DNA of 64,000 bases from Hysterangium stoloniferum (taxonomy: Eukaryota; Basidiomycota; Agaricomycetes; Hysterangiales; Hysterangiaceae). The position numbers were made by a program, and so were the translations under genes. Of this stretch, positions 1 through 9,239 are shown one piece after another. The stretch spans positions 744,001-808,000 of the forward strand of contig WHVD01000021.1 of assembly GCA_015178975.1 (NCBI GenBank), read 5' to 3'. The notes beneath the pieces are model-generated. The model was not told where the DNA came from and ran no database searches. It saw only the letters and a program-made list of their open reading frames with translations. The number at the start of each line of letters is the position of its first letter. The first letter of the stretch is position 1.

Positions 1-95
1 CCACCCAACTTTAAAATTGGCGATCACGTTTTTGTCAAAGCTCAATTCTTTTGGACTACCCATCTATCGAAAAAGCTTGCTGAAAAATATTTAGG
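1..95 (+). mobile_element. Ty3/gypsy pol 3' end fragment (fossil)
   Basis: The first bases translate to a stretch containing FKIGDHVFVKAQFF and KKLAEKYLG. This matches the region just after the integrase core of fungal Ty3/gypsy elements, which usually precedes a chromodomain. The fragment enters from outside the window and stops abruptly at LTR-like sequence, so it is a relic. Family assignment rests on motif recognition only. Confidence 0.65.
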
Positions 96-484
96 GGAAT
101 GGAATGGAGTGGAGCGGAGTCCAAATTGTGACAGGTCATTAAACCATAACAGGAATGGGGCAGGAGCAGAGTCCGAATCCTGACAGGTCATTTGACCATA
201 ATGGGAACGGGGCTCAAACAAATCAAGGCTGCCAAAGCCGAAAAAGTGAACAGGGAAATGAGGTGGGAAGTGATGGCCAGTTAGAGAGCTGTCAGGTTTT
301 CTGAACAGAGTCCAGCGGGTATTCCAGTGACTGGTACATGAAGTAATGAACGTCAAGCATGGACAGGTCTGATGTACGGAGTCCAATGGGTATTCTGGTA
401 AACTGATAATTGGTGCATGTAGGGTGTGGGTGCATATAAGTTAATGCCTGGAGTCTGGCAGGATTTCCAGTTGTAAAATCATCC
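96..484 (-). mobile_element. LTR family 'D' remnant
   Basis: Read on the minus strand, this stretch matches parts of the LTRs at 18,684-19,506 and 20,895-21,944: the 'actggaaatcctgccagactcc' type start, the 'gcacccacaccctac' block and the 'gactccgctcc...ccattcc' block. It abuts gypsy sequence on the left and a Tc1-type transposase fragment on the right. I could not find a target-site duplication, so the ends are approximate. Confidence 0.55.
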
Positions 485-700
485 CAAGAAGCTATCAGCT
501 GTTGATCAATGAACCATACTCACCTTGGTCAGGACTGGCAAGGCTAGTACTGCTATTGCAGCTGCCAAATACATCAACTCCATCCTCCAGGACCCTGTTT
601 TTGTACAAACCATCAGAAATACACTCAAGCAGGAGGGTTACAAGTCCTATGCAATGACAGTGGCAATGAACATTGCCATCCCCACAATCATATCTTAGAT
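485..700 (+). pseudogene. Tc1/mariner-type transposase fragment (second HTH)
   Basis: One plus frame reads HPKKLSAVDQ, a stop, then TILTLVRTGKASTAIAAAKY and INSILQDPVFVQTIRNTLKQ. This resembles the second helix-turn-helix of fungal Tc1-like transposases (…VRTGKADTAV…VSVQTVRNTLKKAGMK…). The usual KKRPLL basic stretch and the DDE catalytic domain are absent. A matching first-HTH fragment lies at 24,293-24,425. Family call is by recognition, without an alignment. Confidence 0.5.
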
Positions 701-1062
701 ACTTTTTCAAGTCTTTTCCATGTTTGAACCTAGTTGAAATGTCAATAAAGTCCTCCACTTAGCACAATTCAAAAATATCACCCACCAATTACCCAAAAAA
801 TATGATTGTGATACTGGGATCACCACATGAGAGTCATCTGAACATCGACCATTTGCATGTTCTGGGTGTGGGTACCCAGCGCAGGCTATGTTGTGTCAGT
901 GAAAAGACAATACCATCTCGATCCTATTACTTACCTGACACAACATGTGTGAGTTCCATTCTGTAATCTTGCAGGTCTTCAGTAGTCGTAGTGCTCATGC
1001 TTGAAAAGATAGACTCGTCAGTATTTTGAAATGGTATATAAAAGGTTTCAGCTACCAGTCAC

Positions 1063-2530
1063 CTAGATAGCACAAATCACCCAGTGACATCTAAATTGTG
1101 GGTCATTTAGTCGGTTGGCACTGGCACTGGTGGTCAGTTGAGCTGGTGGTCCAGCACAAGAGGGTGGAAGGGTTGGTGTTGTAGGTATACCTGCTCTTGG
1201 CTGCCTTTCAAGATAGAGCCAGTCTAGATCTCCTAGATCATTCCTATCCATTCCAGCCAAAATTCGATTTTTGGGCCCAATGGCAAATGTGACTTTGGCT
1301 TTTCTACAGGTTCCCATGGCTCGGAGCACTGCCAAGCAGTTAAGTAATCCACTGATAGGTCTAGCCCCGTGGAGTGGGAAGAAATGTTTCAATGTCCCAG
1401 CTACTTTCCCCCCATTGCAATCTGAAGCAAGAAGGAATGTGTGAGTCTTTGTATGAATTGTTTATCCTACCTCTCCATTACCCATTGAAAGACTTAGAAT
1501 ACCCCACCAATGAGGTAGTGCACAATATACCAAAATAGAATAGAGGCCATCATGGTGTAGCAACATAACCAATGGATATTTGCCACAGAAATAGGCAGAA
1601 AGAGCCTGGAAGCAGAGGACAACATGGAGGGAGAGGGTGATGCCAAAATGGATGGTAATGACCTTGAGGTAGTAGTGAGCAAGCCCCGAATGAAAGTGGA
1701 ATGGAGGTGGATGAAAATGAGTTGCAATGTGAGTCCTGGAGACAATGTTAAGAACACTAAGCCAGGACAACCAACTTCCTTTTTCATCTAGTATTGGAAA
1801 TTAAGTTGGCAGCAATTCCTGTCCAGTGGTAGCTGTGAAGCTTCTCATCTATGTACCCTATGTCAGAAAATTCAGAAAATCCTGATCAGGCCTCTGACTT
1901 ACCTGCACACAGCCCAGCTCCCTGCCAATGGATCATGCAGCCTGATCAATGCCTGCACAGACCCCTGCCAGTCTGATTAAGATCTGTGCAGATGCTCTGT
2001 ATATAGGTAAGCTTTAGGCACTTCTTACCACCACAATTTACAACCTCCCAGCCAGGTTTCATGTATATGGCCAACATCCCCAATGTTTTCTTCCCACCAA
2101 CACAAGTAACTCTTGGTGCGGTAGCAACCTGATGGAAGCAGTATTTTCCCCATTTAAACTATTCACGTGTTCTCACTCCTTAACAGGTCAACAACAGCAG
2201 TGTCTCCATCCAGCATCCCAAAGACCTTGTAACCCATTCCATGGCCCCATTCTTTGAACTTGGTACGAATAATCGCTACCCTGCCCTCAATTTTCATTAC
2301 AGTACTGAGGTCACATTCTCTGGCAGGATGCTTGTTATTGACCATATTAAGTAGCTGTTTTCTTCTTCTACACTTCAGGCATTTCCCTAATCCCATGTCT
2401 TTAGTGTGCAGGCAGATCATTACAAGTTCATTAGAGAGATTGACTGAGCAAGTAATGTCTTGCTGAAAAATACTAATAACGCTCTCCCCTTGACCACCAA
2501 GAACATCAAATGTCTGTATCAACCATCCTG
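1063..2530 (-). CDS. Uncharacterised multi-exon gene or gene relic
   Basis: I do not recognise a family. Several minus-strand open segments are bounded by good splice signals. About 2,522-2,165 encodes a segment with KIEGRVAIIRTKFKEWGHG. About 2,125-2,032 encodes VATAPRVTCVGGKKTLG…WEVVNCGG and ends at a GTAAGA donor. About 1,410-1,063 encodes CNGGKVAGTLKHFFPLHG…GLLNCLAVLRAMGTCRKAK. CAG|GTAAGT donors also lie near 1,900 and 930. The region is CpG-poor like the surrounding repeats, so decay is likely. The exon chain was not closed into one frame. It could also be accessory sequence carried by a transposon. Confidence 0.35.
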
Positions 2531-2708
2531 GTCCTTACAGCATCTTAATTCCATCTTCCAGGTAATCCCATTCTTAGTTCACATGCACCCTTGACACTGC
2601 CCAAGATCCAAAGTCCAATTAAGGCCCTCTATCCGATCCTGACTTGCTCGACCCATCAAGTTTATCATCATCTTCTTCTTCAATCCAAATAAGATAATGA
2701 CTTCCAAC

Positions 2709-3751
2709 TCATAAGTTGCTCAATGAGGATCCAACAAATTCCGGGAAAGCTTCCGCAAAAGATGGAAGTGTTACTTTTGGTGGCTCATAGACAGCCTGAG
2801 GTTGTGTCTGATGGCTGATGAAGGGCAAGTTCTGCTGGAGAGGCTGAGAGCCCGATGCTGCGCCACCATCATGGTGGAAAATGTCACGTACATGATAAGA
2901 ATGGTGAGCGAGAGGGTCCGCACTCGAGGTCATTGGGTGAGACGAGGCAGTAGGGTTGGTTTGGGGGGGATGAGATGAGGAGGATGTTGGTGGCTCGTGG
3001 ACAGCACGAGGTCGTGTCTGATGGCTGGTGAAGGGCAAGCTCCACTGGAGAGGCTGGGAGCCTGATGCTGCGCCAAAATCATGGTGGAAAACGTCACGTA
3101 CATGATACGGATGGCGAGCGAGAGGGTCCGCTCTCGAGGTCATTGCATGAGACGACGAGACGGTAAGGTTGGTTTGGGGGGATGAGATGAGGACGCGGGT
3201 GTCGCTTCATCTAGTGAATTATCCAATGACCAAAAGGAAAAAGACTTTCTGAAGAGTAAAATACATACCTTGCGGATGCGAATACATCCCTAATGGACTG
3301 AGAGCAGGCGCAGATTCGTGTGACACCGTTGGAGACTCCTCGTAGTCTAATGGGGGGTTAGCAACGTCATGTAGAGTATAGCGAGCATGGAACATTTTAC
3401 CTTCCGAGTACAAAAGCAGATCGCGTGGGTCCAAAGTGGGAACGGCCATATGCCCTACTGTGTTACAATCGTGAAGGGATCCAGAGCGCAGCCGAGATAA
3501 ATTGGGCTGTGTCTGGAACGCCGGTGTGGGAGTAGGAGGATTGTGATCTAGTTTACAGGTCATTATAGAGAATGAAACCAATAAGCAGCGTACAACGCAC
3601 CCTGTGAACCGCTGTTGTGTGAATCGGCGTCGAGAGCGCATATAGCTGTGTGATTATGGGGGCTCCGACGCACATAGGGCGATGCGATAGAGGGGACTCT
3701 GGAGGCGACGAAGGCGACGACGGCGACGCGGGTGTAGCCGTTCAAAAACAC
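2709..3751 (-). CDS. Unknown protein with internal duplication; probably frameshifted
   Basis: Three exons fit: 3,751-3,601, 3,547-3,269 and from 3,210, with introns of 53 and 58 bp (GTGCGT…CTAG and GTATGT…CTAG). The first two join in frame. The third holds two copies of a ~60-residue unit (PYHVRDVFHHD, SQPLQWSLPF, SHQT) and ends in KVTLPSFAEAFPEFVG. Joined in phase, exon 3 runs to an early stop. The cause appears to be a C run near 3,176-3,181 that is one base shorter than the same run in the second repeat copy (about 2,963-2,969). It is therefore either a recent pseudogene or a homopolymer sequencing error. I know no function. It shares the 3,752-4,629 upstream region with the divergent gene at 4,630. 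A degenerate copy of its C-terminal motif lies at 6,990-7,080 on the other strand. Confidence 0.5.
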
Positions 3752-3930
3752 TGATCAAAAACGTCTTCTTCACCGTTTCACTGTTGGCAAACGTTATTGT
3801 CGTCGCCGTTCAAAATACCGATCAAACGTCTTCGTCGTCGTTCAAAACACTAATCAAAATGGCCTTCTTCGCCGTTTCACCGTTGGCAAACATTATTGTC
3901 GTCGCCGTTCCAAAACATCTTCATCGCCGT
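3731..3930. repeat. Tandem ~99-bp duplication upstream of the 3,751 gene
   Basis: Two near-identical copies of a unit containing 'ttcttcaccgtttcac' and 'gttggcaaacgttattgtcg' lie about 99 bp apart (near 3,766 and 3,865). They overlap the presumed promoter and 5' end of the minus-strand gene. Differences are few and mostly transitions. Confidence 0.7.
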
Positions 3931-4365
3931 CCCAAATGCCACTCAACCTCCAATCATGGCTCTTCGTCTTGATGATCTTGATCACCGTTGTCTCAATTCC
4001 TGTTGGTGACATTAATTATCACCGTATTATTCTTAATCAATCTCTCTATTTTCTCAGCCTTTCCGACCCTATCATTGTAATCGAACGAACTTTTGGATCC
4101 ATAACCGAGTTAAAATCGCTTAAGGATCTAGCATGTGATTGCAGGGTTTAGAATCCAATAAACTTTAGGATCCTCAAAGGATCCCTAATTTTTTAACTCT
4201 TATAAGGATTCAATGGATGACTATTGGAGTTTATATAAAATACGGCACTACTAAGGATCCTAAAATTTTTTGGAGAGGGAGGTTATTCCGGTGAGAGACG
4301 AAGAGAAGCGCCAGTGAACAATAAGAGATTGTCACACAGTGACACTGGGTGAGACGATCACTAAA

Positions 4366-4456
4366 GGACAAATGTAATTTGTCCGATCAAATTTTCAAGC
4401 ACGTGCTTGACACGTGATCTCACATTCAACGATTTCACCGTTAACAACCTTGACCT
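4366..4456 (+). promoter_or_regulatory. Candidate promoter: dyad elements, twin CACGTG, TATA-like
   Basis: An imperfect palindrome (ggacaaat-gta-atttgtcc, 4,366-4,384) is followed by a perfect 14-bp palindrome caagcacgtgcttg (4,396-4,409). That palindrome contains CACGTG, and a second CACGTG lies at 4,411-4,416. 'ctatatag' near 4,454 could act as a TATA box. CACGTG is the known E-box bound by bHLH factors such as Cbf1/Pho4 types. The gene starting at 4,630 is the likely target. Confidence 0.45.
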
Positions 4457-4629
4457 ATATAGTTCAAGATACTGTTCAAGATACTGTTCTACTTGACAAT
4501 CCCAGTTTTCATTGATATTTAATTAAGACAGTTATCCAAGGAGTGCTTAACACATACTGTACGCGTTGCTTTGTCTTGAAGCAGTTTCAAAAGCGTCATC
4601 CTGACTTGTCCCCAGACGCTGAAACTAGG

Positions 4630-6076
4630 ATGCGAGAGAACGACGTCCGAGCGGATATTTTGGACGCTTATTCCCGTCTCGACTTGCACCAGCTACAAAT
4701 TTTCCTTCGAATACGCTCTTTACCAATTACAGGCTCGCCCTATGAACTCGCAACTCGTTTAACCGAGCATGACCTCAAAACTTACTCCCCAATTGAAGTA
4801 GCTTTCTCACATTCTATATCTCCTCCCTCTGTCTCTCCAGTCCCGTCACGCACGCCCTCACTTCCAGTATATTCGCCCTCTTCACCTGGACCTCGCCTTC
4901 TCTCTGCACTCCCCATCGACATTGTATCCGAGATCCTTGATCATATAGGGTCCTGGGAACTTTCTAAGTCTGTAGGGGTACCTACGTCACTTCCAACGCC
5001 ACTAGAATGGAATACTTCAGCCACGTCGCTTGATCGCGCTATTTTGTCCTCGTCTCTGTCTGTAGTTCGCTCAACCCCAACTTCCCCGCCGTTCACGCGC
5101 CTCGGGGCAGAGCTTCTAATAATATTTGAACTTGTTGATATTCTAAACCATTTGTGGGGAGTCGATTCCCTTCGTCCCATATTTAAAAAATACTACGGTG
5201 AATCCTTTGCGAAAATTCCCACCCTCGCATGCTCCCACAACCGGTCCCGTATACTCGACTGGTGGCTCTCAGAACCCTCCATTACACCAAAACATTATAC
5301 GTCGGAGGCGATCGATATTGCATGTCGTAATCTCGCTCTCGATGTACTGGAGTGGTGGGATGTCAATTCACGATCGGAGAAAATACCAGCCCTTTCTTTC
5401 CCGCCGTTATACACTTCCTTAGCTCTAGAATCTGCTTCACTAAAGGCTCATATTCCGATATTGACGTTTTTCTCTACACATTCCTGGCCGTTCATGCCAG
5501 GACGTTCACTTGACATGGCCTCCGCCGCAGGCCACACTGCTATACTTAACTGGTGGGCCTTTGACAGCGGGTTAGAACTAGGCAAGGATGTCAAATATGA
5601 TAAAAATGCCGTATACCATGCGAGCTGTGGTGGTAAAGTTGAGGTGCTTCAATGGTGGAAGGAACAGAGCGAAAGAAGCCCTGGCGTCCAGATGTTATTT
5701 GATGGAGATGCATTGGTCGGTGCCACGAGGCACAATAAACCAAAAGTGAGTGCTCTGTATGCTTTTAGTTATTATATTTGCTCCTTATGTGACCTTCGAT
5801 CTCCTCGTTTGTTTCCGTTTTCCTCGGTTTCCACCTTTGCCTCCCCTCATCCTTTCTATAGTCTTCAGTATTCCGGATTCGATTGTTGACATGGCTTAGG
5901 TTCTAACTTGGTGGAATAATTCTGGTCTGCCCATCTCTTATCGGATGTGCGATATCGAGGAAGCCCTTGAAGATTCAATTGGCGGTGGAGTGGCCGTGCG
6001 TGCATGGTGGGCAAGGAAAGGGGTTAATTTCAGAGCAGGTGATTCGGAATGGATGAGAGTGAGAAGCTTAAATTAG
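4630..6076 (+). CDS. SAP / F-box-like protein with ankyrin-like repeats
   Basis: Two exons, 4,630-5,745 and 5,900-6,076, join in phase 0 across a 154-bp intron (GTGAGT…TTAG). The product is about 430 residues. I chose the ATG at 4,630 because further upstream in that frame there is only GTG. Residues ~12-45 fit a SAP motif (LHQLQIFLRIRSLPITG…ELATRL). LSALPIDIVSEILDHI resembles an F-box start. The rest is built of degenerate ankyrin-like repeats ending in Trp-Trp (RILDWWL, VLEWWD, AILNWWAF, VEVLQWWKEQ and, after the intron, VLTWWNNSGLPISY). This repeat is known from many fungal proteins of unknown role. F-box proteins usually recruit substrates to SCF ubiquitin ligases, but that role is inferred here. 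SAP usually binds DNA or RNA. Confidence 0.75.
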
Positions 6077-6915
6077 GGGGGCAGGATGGATGGGACTTCG
6101 GGAACAAGATCAGCCGCCAGGCCAGATCTGTGTTCACGGTACTTGAAAAAAAAAAATGTATTTTATCATTTCTTATTTTTCATCGGCTTATCACACGCGT
6201 AACATACAAATTGGTTGTTAAAAATAATCTGTGTACAGTAAACTAATCTTCATTTTGCCCTGCATGCTTAGATGACTAACCCGATTGCTGCGCTGCTAAT
6301 TCTGCGCATTGCTTCCGATACCCGATACGGTGACAGCAGCAATATTGGTCGGTTGCCTAAGCTCGACGCTGTTTTGATAGTTTTTGAACCATGCTATGTT
6401 TTTCAGACTTTGTCAAAGATCCCTTGCAATTCAGTTTGATCCTGAAGAGATTATTCAAGTGAGTAACTAGAAAAACTTTGAGCACAATATGTTAAATTGT
6501 TACTTTATACGGGGGACTGGTGCAGATGCGGGCGAAGCCCGTCCCTGTATCAGAGCTACGAAGGCCAGACGGTTCCGCGGTTTGACACGCAAGCGTAGAT
6601 TGTCTAGAGAGACCCGATGATGAAGTTGAGCACACGGGCACGGCACGATGAAAAGAGCGGTCAGTTGGGTCACCCTACATCCTTTTTAATATTTCTCTCG
6701 TACCCCACCCCCCAGCCTCTAAAACTTGGGTGGACAGGTTTCATACTCTCTCTATCTGGTACGTTTTAGCGGCATGATCTCCAGGGAGTTTTCGCCACTG
6801 CCAAGAATAACCGATACTGCATCAAGGCATAAAAAAAAAAGAGCCGTCTGACTTGTCTCAAAAAGGCGCATGAGGATATCAAATTATAAAGACGGTAACA
6901 TGTGTTGAATGTCGG
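6077..6915. other. No supported gene
   Basis: Short homopolymer-interrupted open frames only. I see no domain motif or consistent splice chain. The stretch could be the 3' region of the preceding gene followed by decayed sequence. Confidence 0.5.
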
Positions 6916-7100
6916 ATGCATGCATGGAGGGGGAATCTACAGATGAGGCGTGTCCAGCGGAGCTCGCCTTTGGGCAGCCATCCGACTGTCCAGAAGTCTC
7001 AAAAGGTAACGCTTCCGTCATTTATGGAAGCCTTCCCGGAGTATGTTGGATTCTTGTCGAGTAACACATTTGATAATCCCCACTCCAAAAAAAAAGAAAA
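6916..7100 (+). pseudogene. Fragment related to the C-terminus of the 2,709-3,751 gene
   Basis: The frame from ATG 6,916 contains KVTLPSFMEAFPEYVG followed by FLSSN. The minus-strand gene ends KVTLPSFAEAFPEFVG then SSLSN. The nucleotide sequences are also alignable over about 65 bp at roughly 75% identity. The fragment has no recognisable upstream part of the relative, so I read it as an inverted, truncated copy or a diverged paralogue. Confidence 0.5.
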
Positions 7101-7959
7101 AGTCACGTTAATTGCTGTCGCGTGTCCGCATTTCTGGTGTGCTCTTTCGTTTCGCTTTCTTACTTGCTCTCCAAAGTCGTTTTCATTCACATTTGCGCAG
7201 CATCCATCGTATAACAAAATACCTATCAGACTTGGTTCCTCATTTGTATAATTGTGAGGTCTGTCGTTCGAAAAGTAACTACGTACTATATTAATAATTG
7301 ATACAATTGGGACCGGCAGTCGGATAAATTGTAACGCAAAGCACCAACTAGTTAACTGGTTATCGGACATGAGATTTTCTAGAAACAGGGACCCCAATTT
7401 CAGTATGTCCGCCACGTTTACCAAATCAGAGCGTAGATTAGAGTATATATCATATAGATGTTCAATCCGCGGCATTTCTTCTTCCGCTTCTCTCATAATC
7501 ACCGTTCCGTTGACTTGGGCTCATGGGCTTATGTTTCCACCGCTTCTAAAACGGGTGTATCACGCAGCATATACTAATAACTGAGACCAAAAAGTACTTG
7601 TATAATCACCTTCGGATATCTGTCAGATCTCATAATTAATTCATGTTCCACTCAGATCTCTCAGATCCCTCAAGCCAAGCGCCCCATTGAGGTTTTTTTT
7701 TTCTCATTCCGTTCCAGGAAGCCATTCCAGGGCAGGCTCAGGAACGCCCCTCTTCATCAATGAAGGTTCAGTCGATTGGTACCACTCGGCATGTCGGCGG
7801 TCATATCTGGATGTTCACAAGTGATGTGACCACTTTGGAAGAGATTCTCCTGCAAAATGAGGGGGGCCAATATTTACTGTGACATGTGCCCTTAGTTGGC
7901 AAAAATGCGCGCTTCAGATATCGACTGATAGCACTTGTTCAGTGCTGAGTTGACGAAAA

Positions 7960-8385
7960 ATGAATAACATTGGTTTACAAACATGGCCACAGAAAGGTCG
8001 ACAAGCAAGTATCCCCCTTAACAACAGTGCCGTTATCGAGGCTGTTCTCGGCAAATATGATATCCTATACGGTTGCATCCACCAAGATGCATGGTTTCGA
8101 AATATTGCTGGAGCTGTATTAAAGGTTTTAATGGACGACATAACCATCCATATAGCGTCATTGACACGGGATATTGATTTGGAGACGTCAAGTTTACTGT
8201 ATTGGAGTATTGACCCTTGCAAAACTTCTTCGACGACAGCACGCTTCTCACCAAATGTGGTTTCTTCGTTCATTGGGCCCATCGTCCGGTACGTTCCCAA
8301 TATTTTACCTTCCAGCACCGTCTTTCATCCGCCTATGAAACGTTCCTACCAGTCTGATTCTGACGCACACGCTTCCAAATTGTGA
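7960..8385 (+). CDS. Unrecognised 141-residue open frame
   Basis: An ATG-initiated frame (MNNIGLQTWPQKG…) runs uninterrupted for 141 codons. I see no known domain, signal peptide or membrane segment. An overlapping minus-strand frame of similar length exists, so coding status is uncertain. The surrounding 7.1-9.2 kb has no other supported feature. Confidence 0.2.
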   Translation: MNNIGLQTWPQKGRQASIPLNNSAVIEAVLGKYDILYGCIHQDAWFRNIAGAVLKVLMDDITIHIASLTRDIDLETSSLLYWSIDPCKTSSTTARFSPNVVSSFIGPIVRYVPNILPSSTVFHPPMKRSYQSDSDAHASKL

Positions 8386-9239
8386 TCCCCTGGCGTCTGG
8401 CGAAGGAATAATCGAGTCGACTCTGGAGCTGATAGCTGGATCTTCCGAGCCCGAATCCCCATGTACCACAGTACGCAGCCTCGCGGCTCGACTATCCTCA
8501 AACTCCTATCGCACAGACGTTTAGATTGCCCGCGACTCCATATCATCAAACCGCTCTTAGGGGCGACCAAATATACGTCGTATCATAATAACGGCGTAGC
8601 GAGCTGGTAGAATAGGCGAAATACTAACCGTATTGAAATGACATCGATGCGTCCGCATAAGCAGTGTTGGTATTTCATCAAGTCGATTTTATCTACGTTG
8701 GCGATTAGTTTCTGCGATGTAAAGACCCTACACTTCGTCGATGAGTTTAAAAAGTACGTCGGAGGGATGGCCAAGGGACATCACACCTGAGGCAAATTAT
8801 GGTAGAAACGGCGGCGGGGGAGGATTTTGTTGCGAAATGTACAACCAGACTTCAAGTGGGGATAAAGTGCTTAGACTTGAGGGTTTGGAGGGAATTCAAA
8901 AAAAGTCTCTGGCATAACCGTGACTGTAATCGCAATTCGCCGGCATATTATATCTGACGGGGGTAAACTCTAAAATACTCACATATCATGAGGGCATGGC
9001 AACCTTGTAATTATGTTGTGCGCGGGGGAGAAATGGATTACGACAGTGAGTCTCATTTGAACCGTGGATGCCCCCGACACGGTCGTATATTTTAATTATT
9101 TCCAGTGAAAAGGGTATAAAAGTCATTAGAGAAATTTTTCACGAACTTAGGTACTTCCTGCATTGATTGGTCCAAGTTGGACATAGACATCAAGGATGAC
9201 ATGACCTTTTGTGACCCGAACACCTTGCATTAACACTCA

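Noticed and set aside
4543-4629. N-terminal extension of the SAP/F-box gene from 4,543
   Set aside because: It would start at GTG; the first in-frame ATG is at 4,630, right before the SAP motif.
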